Shown piece after piece: positions 27,660 to 39,039 of a stretch of DNA of 64,000 bases. This DNA comes from Epiperipatus broadwayi (Eukaryota > Onychophora > Udeonychophora > Euonychophora > Peripatidae), in NCBI GenBank assembly GCA_028023455.1, contig JAQFVV010000258.1, positions 1,046,501-1,110,500 of the forward strand, given 5' to 3'. Under the pieces are notes generated by a model that worked only from the letters and a program-made list of their open reading frames with translations, did no database searches and had not been told where the DNA came from. A program made the translations under genes and the position numbers. Numbering within the stretch: position 1 is the stretch's first letter; every line of letters starts with the position of its first letter.

Positions 27660-28790
27660 TGTGCAAATTTCATCTTCAGAAGTTAGTTATAAAATGTCTT
27701 TAATAATACCAAAAACAGACCAAAAAAAAAACAATCTGTGAAGATTTAATTAAGCCTGTAGCATCACATTTTTCTGAAAATTATTCTGTTGAAGACTGAT
27801 AAAAGTGACAATCCTGTTAAATAACAAAATGGTTTGTAGGAATATATAAGTCAAGATGTTGAAGTAGAGCTAAACACAATGAAATTCACAATACAGATAG
27901 ATGAATGAAAATGCATTATGTAGGACAAGGATGCTATGAATTTTTAGAAAGCATTGCCACAGCAATTGCTAAAATTATTTGGATGGAAATAAAATACTCA
28001 TGGAAAAACATTGTATGTTGTGGTATCCCTGCTATGATGGCAAAAAAAATGGCAGTTCAATGCAAAATAATAATCCAGAAGAAATGTTGCAAATTCAACA
28101 TGTAATTTACACAAAATTTAGTTTCCAAAAATATTTCATCTATTCTAAAAACAACTATTTGAAAAAAATCATGAAACTATTTGATATTCTTAGTGACATT
28201 CTTTAAATGATAAATTCAAAATAAAGCTTCTGCAAACAATTAATGACAAAGAAATTTAGAAAATATTTTTGAAAAATTAATATAATAAATAAGCAACATC
28301 AAAAAAAGTTAGTTTCATTACATTTCTTGAATTAGGTCAAAAAAAATATTTCAATAAAAAAAAAATTATCCAGCCATGAGATAATAGATGGTGCAACATT
28401 TGTTATTATGAATTATTTGAAAATATTAGACTGATTTTAATGATAAATTTTCTGATTTAAAAGAAATGAACTTTCTACACTTCTTACTTTCATTCCCATT
28501 AAAATCAGTGTTACATCTTCAGCACCTTATAATCATAATATGAAAAAATAAAAATAAAATGGAAAAAAAATTTCAGTTTCAACATTTATAGAATAAAATG
28601 CATTGCCATTATTTCTTATCATATGTCAAGAAATATTCAAACACCAAACTAGCATTATTGATCCATTCAATTGATTACACTGAAATTTCTCTAATTCTCT
28701 ATCTCTTTCTTTAATAGGGAATTAATGTAGAAATCTTTAACTTTTAAATGATGCTCTGCTCAGACCACCTGACAATGCAACACTTTTAAA
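27660..28790 (+). pseudogene. hAT-type transposase relic (SCAND3/ZBED-like)
   Basis: Plus-strand frames carry successive pieces of the transposase family to which SCAND3- and ZBED5-like genes belong. They are SSEVSYKMSLIIPKT (about 27,675), SDNPVK (about 27,808), SQDVEVELNTMKFTIQIDE (about 27,850-27,905, ending at the catalytic Asp-Glu position), then WKNIVCCGIPAMM with an overlapping frame giving KKNGSSMQNNNPEEMLQIQH (about 28,000-28,100). They end with frames around 28,440-28,520. Stops and frameshifts are numerous. It is antisense to KDM1A within an intron. No terminal repeats were recognised. The family match is from memory of conserved phrases. Confidence 0.65.
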
Positions 28791-29099
28791 TAGTTTCTAA
28801 AACACAGAAAACTTATTTAATTTTGCTTCAAAAATAACTCTATAATCAATAATTTAAATAAATGAATCTAATCAATAAATCATAAAATTAACTTTGCATT
28901 GTGTTTTTCAAGATTTAAAACTACCAACAATTATTAAATTTTATAAAATTCAAATAATAAAAATTTATGAATATAATTTCATCACATATTTAGGTACTAG
29001 TAAACTATTTCTCTGTAATAGTTTACTAAAACCCATATTTAGTATTTAAAAATCTTAAATTATCATGCTGATGTTAATTTTATATACATATATAAGTTA

Positions 29100-29165
29100 A
29101 AAAATAGTAATGTAGCCCACTGCAGGGCATATGCCTCTCCAATATTCTTCTATAGGGGAACTATA
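29100..29165 (+). repeat. Short repeat-like patch
   Basis: The phrase CCCACTGCAGGGCATATGCC resembles a motif found in many invertebrate SINEs, but only one clear copy is present in the window. The assignment is tentative. Confidence 0.25.
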
Positions 29166-29344
29166 TAGAGAAGATATTATTCATTAGACTAGCAACAGCA
29201 ATGCTGTGAATATTTTTGAGATTTTCTTTCTTATTTATTTTCTAGAATAGAAAAGTTACATATCTATTTGTTAATCAATAATTGAAAAGTTAGTTAAATT
29301 AGTTAGATACCTGCAAAAAAATCCTAAGCTTACTTGGAATTTGA

Positions 29345-29430
29345 AAAAAAATTCCGAGCTTCACCTGGATTTGAATCCCTTATTGGATTTCAAGCAGATA
29401 TCCTTAAACACTATACCAGGATGCCTCTTC
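29345..29430 (-). repeat. tRNA-derived SINE head
   Basis: On the minus strand the text runs GAGGCATCCTGGTATAGTGT, then TTAAGGATATCTGCTTG, then GGGATTCAAATCCAGGTGAA. TGGTATAGTGTTTAAGG fits a polymerase III A box and GGATTCAAATCC fits a B box, about 35 bp apart. The cloverleaf cannot be closed well, so this is a SINE head or tRNA pseudogene and not a working tRNA. It sits in the KDM1A intron in sense orientation. Confidence 0.6.
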
Positions 29431-29594
29431 ATAAATACGTATATCAATTTTTTTTTCTAATTTCAAGTCAAGTAAGTTAACTAATAAAAAGGTTGTTGAA
29501 GAAAATAAAAAATAAAAGAAAATCAATAAATTTGATCAATAGAAAAAAAAATGAATAAATAGTTTTGCTATGCTTTTTAAAGTCAATTCATTAC

Positions 29595-29668
29595 CTAGGG
29601 GGAGAGGCTTCAAGTTCTTGAAGCTTTTCTTCAATCTCTTTCTGCTGCTCTAATAATTGATCATATTC
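29595..29668 (-). CDS. KDM1A: KDM1A exon: end of tower, return to catalytic domain
   Basis: This 74-bp exon encodes EYDQLLEQQKEIEEKLQELE followed by ASPP and the first two bases (AG) of a Ser codon finished in the exon at 26,214. It aligns with human [20 protein letters not shown]. The acceptor is TATTTTTATTTTTAAAG|G on the minus strand and the donor is CCTAG|GTAAT. It begins in phase 0. The residues are the distal end of the second long tower helix, which packs as a coiled coil against the first and carries the CoREST SANT2 contact surface. The upstream intron is 7.0 kb and the downstream intron 3.4 kb. Confidence 0.95.
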
Positions 29669-29932
29669 CTTTAAAAATAAAAATATAATCAATAAAAAAA
29701 AATTCAATTATTAAAACATTTCATGAAAAAAAAAATTAACTGCTAAAAACATTTTTTTTTTTTAGTTAAATATTTAAACATAATAAATACATGCTACAAT
29801 TATGTCCAGAAATGTAAACTCATAATATGAACTGATAATAATATAAATAAAAAATATAAGTAAATACAGATAAAATATTATCAATCATATATCAAAAACC
29901 AGTTGAAGAATTATTTTGAGTCTTCTTTTTTC

Positions 29933-29976
29933 ACCCCCCCCCCCCCCCCCCGCTTCTCCCTTTTTTTTTTTTTTTG
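29933..29976. repeat. Poly-C tract followed by poly-T
   Basis: A run of about 18 C is followed by GCTTCTCCC and about 15 T, giving a pure pyrimidine strand of more than 40 bases with a single G. It is a simple repeat in the KDM1A intron, purine-rich on the transcribed sense strand. Confidence 0.8.
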
Positions 29977-30539
29977 CCTCTTTCAAATACATAAAAGCAT
30001 TTGACTAATTCCTAAAGATGATATAAATAGCATTTGTCTACTGCAAGGTATCATCTTTTTGGAAAAGAGGACTTCTTAATGGTATACCTCATTGGTGATT
30101 GAATCTATCCATTTTACTATTAGTTATTGTGATCTGAAAAATCTTCAAATATGCTAAGCATTACAGACTTTTCAATGAGTAGAAAGATTTCATAATATAC
30201 ATAAAAACAATCATGTATGTTCCATTTTCTTAATTAAATGCAGTGATCCCTCTCTAATCTTTCTATAACCAATTCCACTATGAATGACTGCCAAAAGTAA
30301 CTCATTTTTTTGTTTCTTTCAGAATTGAATGTTGAAAGATAGGATAGAAATTTCCATAGGAGAAACCAGAAAAATATATAATATGAAGCTTCTCTTTTTC
30401 TGTTCATGCTATCATATTTTTTATAAATAATATAAAAAATATTGAGATATTATTAAAAGAATATGCAGAAATAGAAAAAAAATATGAAAATTAAATTCAG
30501 TGAAAATAAATCTATTAATAATTACTGAGAAAAATACAC

Positions 30540-31400
30540 TGAAAGATAAAATATATGTCTTTATGCAAATTGGGGACTATAGGTATTTAAGTAGTTTATT
30601 GAATGGAAAATGGATATATACAGATAGCTGCAAATTAAATAAGATAAAAAGTCAAAAATAGAATGGGATTGATTAAAAATCTGATATTTTCATGCATAAA
30701 AATAAAATATATAGAATAATTGTGAAAGAGAGAACAATATCTATTTTAATATTTGGAAATTAGGCAGTTTGTATGGGGCATAGAATTAAAAGCAAATTTA
30801 AAATATTAAAAGACTACATACAATATGTGAGTAAAAGTAGATCAATAAAAATAATGTTTCAATAGATTAATGCAAAGTTCATAAAAAGAAAATGTTTTTC
30901 TACAAATTTTTAAAAGAAATTAGATAAATATATTGAGAATATAATGCACGTTCAGAATTATGAAGAATGGAAAAAAAAATAGATAAGTTAGTTAGAGAAA
31001 AGAAATAGAGCTATAAAAAATTAATATAAAAAATGATAATACTAAAAGAAACTTGGTAATTGATGCAAGAACATGAGTTTTAAATACAAAGTAAAGAAGG
31101 CAGAAATGACATAAAAATTTGGTCCTCAAATTTAGTTTATGTTGATATGAGAAGGAAAGTAACAGACACTTATTTTTGAATGAAGATTGTTGAAAAATGA
31201 ATAAAAATAAATTGTCTGGAGAAGAGAAGACAAAAATGAAGAGAATAAAAAAATATATGTATATTTTGTTTTTTTTTCTTAGATCTTTATGATAGAATCT
31301 AGGAATATAAGACTAGAATATTGAAACTAATAAAATGGTTTCTGATAAATGGGATAGTAAAAAAAAAAACATCAGCACTAAATGTAGTTGGAAGATAATA
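30540..31400 (+). pseudogene. Possible decayed LINE C-terminal region
   Basis: Frames read YRYLSSLLNGKW (about 30,580-30,615) and KSDIFMHKNKIYRIIVKERT (about 30,675-30,735). They resemble the region after the catalytic core of non-LTR reverse transcriptases (YLGS...; K.KIRI...). No catalytic motif remains. This is a weak, pattern-based call. Confidence 0.35.
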
Positions 31401-32519
31401 GATGCAGAAAAAATAAGATAGATTTTAGTGATATAAAAAAGATTGAAAGGAAATATATTTACATTACATCATATTACTGAATTTTGGTTTACAAGTCTTT
31501 TTAATAGAAGATATTTTGATTTCTTCTATAACCAAATAATTTTCTAGCAGAAATAGTCAATGATTATTCAATTCTTACACAGAAATTTATGTTGTGTAGA
31601 CACAGATCTTACTACTATCTAAAGCAAATTAAAGTTACACTAAAAAATAATGCAATACTTTATTTTATTACTCTATATAATATTCACTAAATATAAAAAA
31701 TTAATATCCATGTCTTTTTAAAGTTCTCAATTAAATAACCAATTCTTTCTTACTCTCTCTCTTTCTCTCTCAATATTTCAATTTTTCTAACATTTTCTTT
31801 TAATGCTTTTTATTTTATTCTGTATATCCAAATTTAAAAAAGTAATCATTTTCTCATTCCTTCTTAATATAATAACATATACAAGTTAGCATATACCACT
31901 CTTTTCATTTCAAACACTGCAACTCTTGATATGATTTAGTATTACTAATATCATTTATATAGATTTTTCAAATATTTTAAACCTTCAGCATTTTAATATG
32001 AATATTTGAAATGTTACTTTTTCATTTTACAATTTCATTAATTACCTTCACCATCTACATTCATTACCATATTAAGTGCAATTAACATTAAATCCTTCTA
32101 CTATATTCCTTTTTTTTTACAAATATGAAAAGTTCTTAGTTACATGTATTAAAGAAATTCATGAAACTGTCACTGAAACTATTAAAAAAAGTATAAGACA
32201 TAAATAAAGTCATGTTGTTATATTCTGATTAATTTCAATATATTTATCATATTATATTTAACCCAATAAATAAAGCACACACATAGAATGAATATATATA
32301 TATATGTACATTATCTAACCAATAAATAGTTTTAAAAGCAGTCTGAAAGTTAAAAATAATTATTTGTTAGTCTGCTTTCAAAACACATTTTAGTTGCTTG
32401 TTTAATGGGGTTTACTTATAAATTAAAAATCTCAATCCCTTTCAGTTAGTGCCAATCTTTAGTATCTAAATAATCATCTTAGATCATAGAAAAAAATGGA
32501 TATCCACCTTTTTATTAAT
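31401..32519. other. AT-rich intron sequence, no gene recognised
   Basis: KDM1A intron DNA. A CTCTCTCTTTCTCTCTC pyrimidine patch (about 31,753-31,771) is the only simple repeat noted. Confidence 0.5.
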
Positions 32520-32524
32520 AAAAG

Positions 32525-33108
32525 TGTAATATCCGCACTTACGACTGTGCCAAGGTTATAACTACAAGTCATACTGTGCAATCAGCAAATAATGTTATAC
32601 AATTCCCACGCTGTTCTTTCCCAACGAAGCTCTCCAACGAATTGGTCTGCTACGAAGCTCTCCAAACGAATTGGTCTGCAACGAAGCTCTCCAATGAATT
32701 GGTCTGCAACGAAGCTCAGCCACGGATGCTCTCCCACAAATGGTCTGCACCGACTGCTCTCCAATGAATGGTCTGCAAGCGGATGCTCTCCAAACGCATG
32801 GTCTGCAACTTGCTACTGCGTGACTGCTCTCTACTGCTGTCTATATTACACTCCTTAGTTATTATCCAGTGTTCCTATCGCTCTCTGACAACTGCAACAA
32901 TCAATCAATGCACTGACCAATAGAGTAATGTCTCTTATCCAGAAATATTTGTAATCGGCAAATATTTCTAGGAATTGTCGATCGCCATCACGTCAATGCA
33001 CTAATTAAATTCCTCAGCTATCAGAGCGCTATCTAAAAACAGCCTTATGAATAAATTCTAGTTTTTCTGGAGTGCACAAAAATGTCTACCATTTTTACAA
33101 ACACTACA
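32525..33108 (-). repeat. 3' LTR of the compact element (left copy)
   Basis: 584 bp, bounded by TG and CA. It contains about seven diverged 25-30-bp tandem units built on CTCTCC-AACGAATTGGTCTGC-AACGAAG (about 32,615-32,815), and the perfect 11-bp inverted repeat AGAAATATTTG/CAAATATTTCT (32,941-32,969), a possible hairpin. Confidence 0.93.
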
Positions 33109-33124
33109 CTCCTCCCTCCACTCC
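33109..33124 (-). promoter_or_regulatory. Polypurine tract of the compact LTR element
   Basis: The minus-strand text GGAGTGGAGGGAGGAG touches the LTR that begins TGTAGTG. Polypurine tracts prime plus-strand DNA synthesis in LTR elements. Only one pyrimidine interrupts it. Confidence 0.85.
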
Positions 33125-33384
33125 AGAAAAACCCTTGTTGCTATTCCTTGGTGTTGTTTTTCTCTCGCTACTTTCCTGTTATTTCACTCAGAAATATGCG
33201 ATTTAACAGCTGCTGAAACTTTTTTTTCCAATTACGTTAGCTTCTGATGTTAATTGCACAAACGTTTTATTTCCAAACTTTCACCGATGTTAACGTTACT
33301 AATTGGGATTGTCATTTTCGCCCGGTTTCTCCGTCTACGGCTAAACTTATAGTTCAACGTATTCGCTACTCCCAGGTTCCAAAT

Positions 33385-33396
33385 GCGACTGCGCCA
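33385..33396 (-). promoter_or_regulatory. Primer-binding site of the compact LTR element
   Basis: TGGCGCAGTCGC on the minus strand lies one base inside the 5' LTR. The leading TGG pairs with a CCA tail, and TGGCGCAGTCG is the type of site used by several gypsy-group elements (serine tRNA, from memory). The exact tRNA is not verified. Confidence 0.8.
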
Positions 33397-33397
33397 T

Positions 33398-33981
33398 TGT
33401 AATATCCGCACTTACGACTGTGCCAAGGTTATAACTGCAAGTCATACTGTGCGCTCAGCAAATAACGTTATACAATTCCCACGCTGTTCTTTCCCAACGA
33501 AGCTCTCCAACGAATTGGTCTGCTACGAAGCTCTCCAAACGAATTGGTCTGCAACGAAGCTCTCCAATGAATTGGTCTGCAACGAAGCTCAGCCACGGAT
33601 GCTCTCCCACGAATGGTCTGCACCGACTGCTCTCCAATGAATGGTCTGCAAGCGGAGTCTCTCCAAACGCATGGTCTGCAACTTGCTACTGCGTGACTGC
33701 TCTCTACTGTTGTCTATATTACACTCCTTAGTTATTACCCAGTGTTCCTATCGTACTCTGACAATTGCAACAATCAATCAATGCACTGACCAATAGAGTA
33801 ACGTCTCTTATCCAGAAATATTTGTAATCAGCAAATATTTCTAGGAATTGTCGATCGCCATCACGTCAATGCACTAATTAAATTCCTCAGCTATCAGAGC
33901 GTGATCTAAAAACAGCCTTACGAATAAATTCTAGTTTTTCTGGAGTGCACAAAAATGTCTACCATTTTTACAAACACTACA
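33398..33981 (-). repeat. 5' LTR of the compact element (right copy)
   Basis: 584 bp, same length as its partner with only scattered substitutions (for example AATAATG/AATAACG and CTTATG/CTTACG, many of them C/T changes). It carries the same tandem units and the same AGAAATATTTG...CAAATATTTCT inverted repeat. Confidence 0.93.
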
Positions 33982-34462
33982 AAAAGATTGTCTTGATAGC
34001 AGATTGAAAATTTTAAGTATTGAATAGCAGTGGATTGTTTACATATATTTGCACATATATTCTTACACACAGATACACACACATTAAAAAAAAGTATGCA
34101 TTAAAAAATATGATATATAAATGATTAAAGATTAATCAAAAAAAAATTTTACAAATAAAGATTAATTACATACTTTAATGGTAAAAAATAAACAATATCT
34201 TATATATATAATTCCTATTTTCTCTGTTATCTAATTGGTGAATGTATGTTTGTTCATAAGCCTATCACATGTCAAATTCATAACCAATTAAAAAAAACTT
34301 ACGTTTGTACGCATTACAAAGAATATTTAACTGTAACACTATCAAATTTACATATAAAATATAACAGATATATTTAAAAAAATTTAATTTTAATTTAGAA
34401 GCTTAATTTAATTACGAGCATTTTATTCAATGCAAGTAATTCTGCAAAGCAAAAAAAAATTT

Positions 34463-34810
34463 GTTAAAGCAACCTATTAAAAAAAACTATTACAAAAATG
34501 ACAACTTTTCAGGCCAGGTACATTTATCAAATTTATTTATATAATATTAAAATCTTTTGTTTAATTTACATTAAATCTTTAAAAAAAATTGTTAAAGCAA
34601 CCAATTAAAAAAAAAAACAATGGCCTTTCCAAAGGCTGGGAACGATAGCCTTTCAGACTGGTTAAAAAGTAATTCCACCATTAATAAACCATAATACAAA
34701 AATCATGGATTTTATACATTTATTTACATAATATTAAAATGTCTTGTTTAATTTACATTAAATCTTTAAAAAAAATTGTTAAAGCAACCAATTAAAAAAA
34801 AAAAAAACAT
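34463..34810. repeat. Imperfect tandem repeat, three units
   Basis: GTTAAAGCAACC(T/A)ATTAAAAAAA occurs at 34,463, 34,591 and 34,778. The last two units share a further 80 bp upstream (TTTATTTA...TAATATTAAAAT...TTGTTTAATTTACATTAAATC). Phrases such as GGCTTCTGTAGGCCGGG and GGCCTTTCCAAAGGCTGGG follow the units. Confidence 0.75.
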
Positions 34811-36669
34811 GGCTTCTGTAGGCCGGGTCAATATTATAAAATTCAAGTTTTCAATTTTTAATTTCAACAAAATTGAACTCTATTAATTTTTAAACTAAAA
34901 TAATTAACTATATACAATACTGTTATTTGTATATAGTTCATTTTTAAAAAAAATCAAGGTATAATAAATTGTGATATTTTTTGTTTGACTTTAATTAATG
35001 AATATTTCTGTAATTAAATTAAATAAATAAATAAATTATTGAATTGACCAACTATTATTCAATATAGTTTTCTTCATTTTTTGAATTTTTATTCCTTATT
35101 ATATCTATCAATAAACAATAGCCGGATATCTATTTATCTACCAATATTGCATGACTATATAGATAAGCTGTGAAACAGCAACTTGAAAAAAAAAAATCCT
35201 GAGCTTAAATAGAAATTTTTAGCTATCTCTTTTATATACCTATTGAAAAAAATTAAAATATTTTATAATCTAGGATATCTCTATATTGTCAATGACTGTG
35301 ATAATTTTTCTAAAGCATTTAGATTGATAGAAAAATAAGCTGCATCATAATATAAAGATACTCTTCTAATAGTAAAAATAATAATTATAATAATTATTTT
35401 TTTGTAATAATGACCTTGCTAATAAAAAATAATTTTAAAAATATCGATTGATCTCCATTATTTTATATATGAACATTGTTGCATTCATCATAAAAGAAAA
35501 CTGCCTTTCAAAATCAAATTTTTATATAGGGATAAAAAATATTCAAATTCTGTAGATTGTCAGTAAACAAAATGCTTAACATTCTTAATTAAAATGACAA
35601 GTATTCAATAGTTTTTCATTCTTTTTGCACTGCTTATATTAAACAAATCTTTAAAAAATTCACTTCTACTTTGTATTTTTGAATTGGCAGATAGTTTCAA
35701 TTGTCTGGCATTGTTCTTCAGAGATGTAACAATTAGAAAGAATAATATATTGCAATCATATTTTAAACATTTGAAGAACATTTCTAGATAGCTGAAACTA
35801 GAAAATAATTGAATAAAAAGATAGTGAAAAATTTTTTAAAAAAGTGAATTTTTTAAAGCTTTATCTTAACAAGTATTTAGATGATCTTTATAAATTTTAC
35901 ATAAGATTTACAGAGTTTATTATGGTTTAGACATATAAATAAAAGTTATGTAATAATAATGTTAACATATATTAACCTTTAAAACAATACTTTGTAAAAA
36001 AATAATAATAATAATACTTCTGTGAAAATTTTTTTGAAGCAATGTTAAAAGTCAACTACTTATTCCTGATTTTAAAATTTCTATGAAAATAAACTAATCT
36101 TCAAAAATGTTAATAATTTTTCAATTTTTTTAATAAAATGAACATGAGCAATGTTGTCATAAGAGAGGGAGCACTCATTTACATTATACAAATTAATTCA
36201 ACTCTAAAAAAGTAAAATATTGATTGCTTTCATTAGGAAGATATGCCTGAGGAGGGAATACAATACAGAAGTACAGTTAGAGAAGATATTTAAATCATTT
36301 GAGAGAAAAAAAACTGCACTCAAAAAAAAAAAGATTAAAACACACATTCACAAGAACTCAAACAAAAAATAAAGTAAAAACGTCTGATATATGATAATAT
36401 ATTTGTATTTTAGAGTTGGTTAATATAATCATTCCCACTCCCACTTTTGTTTCATAATTTCCTCTTCCCTTCCCCTTCCTTTCTTTTTTCTTCTGGAATC
36501 AGAAAAGCAATAATGAAATACCTTGAACATGCATTTAGTATAATCTCAGAAAAAAAGTTTATAAAATTAATATAATTCTTGAAGTCAATGATTATATTTC
36601 TAAATTTAATTTTAAATTTCTTCATGCTAGCTTAAATACATAAAACTATTAACAACTACTAAAACTTAC
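34811..36669. other. AT-rich intron sequence, no gene recognised
   Basis: KDM1A intron DNA. No element could be named. Confidence 0.5.
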
Positions 36670-36804
36670 AAGACATGCAGCAGAGAGGTCTCGCAGTTTG
36701 CTTCGTACTAAAAACTCTGAAGTGATGTCTCTTGGCTGCTTTGTCTCTGATACTTCGGTGTGCTGCCTATGAAGCTCCTGAATTCTTTCTTTCAATGGCA
36801 GCAT
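36670..36804 (-). CDS. KDM1A: KDM1A exon: tower domain hairpin and second helix
   Basis: This 135-bp exon (45 codons, phase 0 at both ends) encodes [40 protein letters not shown] and SAACL. It aligns with human [20 protein letters not shown] and [22 protein letters not shown]. It spans the turn at the tip of the tower and the start of the second helix, the part that holds CoREST and lets the complex act on nucleosomes. The acceptor is TTTTAG|ATG and the donor is TGTCTT|GTAAGT. The ATG is internal to the protein and is not a start codon. It is nearly conserved in length, with no gap against the human tower. Confidence 0.95.
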
Positions 36805-39039
36805 CTAAAAATAAAACATTAATACCAACAGTCAAAATGATAGCAGTAATAACACATAGTAATATAAACTTTAAAATAATTAAAATATGATAGAAAATAT
36901 TGTTTTAATCATGTGTAAGACTGACAATTAATATTTTTCTTACATGCACAGAAAATATTCAACAAAACCAAATCGAAATTCATTTTACTTCTAGTAATTA
37001 TAATATCAAGTATAGAAACTAATAAAATATAATTCAAATTTAAAATATTCATTTTAGTCAATCATTGTCAAATCATAATGGCAAAAGCAGGGGCAATAAA
37101 TAAACAACATTTTTATTTTAAAGTGTAAAATTCATAATTCAATGACATATAAAAGTTTAAATATTTTCTAAAGATGATAGTGTTAATATCTTTATTTAGC
37201 AAGAATATAAAAATTAAAATATCCTCCATAATTCAAACATTCAATTTTTGTTAGATAAAGTAGCAGTGCTCATTTAAATCTTCTTAATTAAATGTTAATT
37301 AGTTATATACAATTAAATAATATATTCTTTTGATTATTAAAGGTAAGTAAAATTAAATACTATTCTTATACATATATAGGTAAACAAGTAAAGAGCAATC
37401 AAATATATACATTACTTAAATTTTAAATACAGACTATTATAATTATTGTTAATTGTATGTTTTCCACTATATTAAAAAACAATAATAATAATAAATTACT
37501 TCCCTGATGATAATTATCTGAAATAATTTTTAAATTTATCAAAGTTCATATAATTTATTATATATAAAAACTTGCATAATTTTGTTAGTTTTTAATATTT
37601 AACAGCCAAATCAAACTTTAGCAATTGAATGGATCACAGGTGATAGATAATAAATGGTCATCATATATAGAGATTAATTATTGATGAATAAGAAGAAACT
37701 AAAATAAGTTATCCCATGATGAGATGAACTATTATGATATGTGTAAGTGTAGATACCCTCAATAAATAATAGTATCAACTGAGATGACATGTGACAAAAA
37801 ATCTCTATAATCACATAGGAACTACAAATGTTACTTCCAACATCATTACAAGAATGCAGAAGATATTAAAGATCAACCACGATGAGTAGTGAAAAAAAAT
37901 TAATAAAGACCATATCAGTCAATATGATAACAGACAAACAAATTTGCATAACAGAAAATGCAGAATTAGAAGTACGAGTTACTTGAAAAATGAGCCAAGA
38001 ATATACTTCTGATAAACTTTTAAATTCCAAACAACATGATTTTGTAATAGCAGTAATATTTAATGAAGCAATTTTAAAGCTAAAACAAAGAGAAATGGAG
38101 AATTAAAGGCATTGCTAAAAATATTTTGATATATCATAGGAACTGCAAAAATAAAACAATGCAAGAAATCAACAGTAGAAAAATCTAATGGCAATATAAT
38201 ATACAGTATTGGATAAATAAACAAAATTACAACACTGAGAACTTTACAAGAATGTGTAATCCAGGTATATGGATTAACAAAACTTATGATGACAAAAAAA
38301 AAAAATAAAGAAATTATAAGTTAAATTCTGTAGTTGCAAAAGTAAGAATCATTTGGCATGTTAGAATGGAATATCAAAAGTAGAAAATAATCTGGGATCA
38401 TAAAATTACAAGAAAGAAATCATTAAGGTGAAAGAAATACTGAATTTATTGAAAAGCAAAACTTTTTAGTTATGAATGCTAATAAAAAAAACAAGACTAT
38501 ATGGATAATGGATATGAATGTAACCACATGATAAAAAAATAAATGATTTTTTTTCTTATGTAGCTTAAATCAAATGCTCTGTATTGATTTAAAACCTACT
38601 TATCCATTCTAGATTTCTGATTATTATTTTGTTTTTTAATATGAACATCATTTGATTTAAGCTACACAAGAGAAATATTCATTTAAATATTTGGACCTTT
38701 GCTTTCACTTTTGTTTCTTCAATGATATCTAGAAATATCAAGACATTCATGAAAAGCTGTTTAATCTGCTGATTAAGTAATTATTTTATTGTCTTATCCA
38801 CTCCTTTACTTGGAGATGAATTAATATAAAGAGCAAATAATGCAGTAAACCCTATATTTTCTTTTGAAAAGAATAAAAAATCCTATTAAAATTCCTTGTA
38901 CAATTTTTCAATTATTTAATTATGGAAATGACACAATGGCAATTACAACCCATTCATTCCATGTTCAGCAGTGAATTTACATAAGTGCTTTTCAAATGAA
39001 AATATCTATATTTTAATTAAATTTATTATTTTATAAATT
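36805..39039. other. AT-rich intron sequence, no gene recognised
   Basis: Parts of 37,620-38,480 read like an eroded transposon (A-rich, many short frames), but no family motif was found. Confidence 0.4.

Larger units (their letters stand above)
32520..33986 (-). mobile_element. Compact non-coding LTR retroelement (TRIM-like)
   Basis: Two 584-bp direct repeats (32,525-33,108 and 33,398-33,981) enclose only 289 bp. Both repeats start TGTAATATCC and end CACTACA, the TG...CA ends of retroviral-type LTRs. The perfect 5-bp duplication AAAAG lies at 32,520-32,524 and 33,982-33,986. Reading the minus strand, TGGCGCAGTCGC starts one base after the 5' LTR and fits a tRNA primer-binding site. GGAGTGGAGGGAGGAG directly precedes the 3' LTR and fits a polypurine tract. 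The internal part has no reading frame of note, so the element must have used proteins supplied in trans. The LTRs differ at roughly 15 positions (near 3 percent), so it is not ancient. It is much richer in GC than its surroundings and lies in sense orientation in a KDM1A intron. Confidence 0.93.

Noticed and set aside
32576-33640. Small open frames on both strands of the LTRs (for example LSNELVCYEALQTNWSATKL)
   Set aside because: They arise from the LTR minisatellite, occur in both LTRs and on both strands, and lie in a non-coding LTR element.
36670-36804. ATG at 36,804 as a possible KDM1A start codon
   Set aside because: It directly follows an AG acceptor and corresponds to an internal Met of the tower. 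The upstream tower exon at 44,345-44,435 joins in frame.
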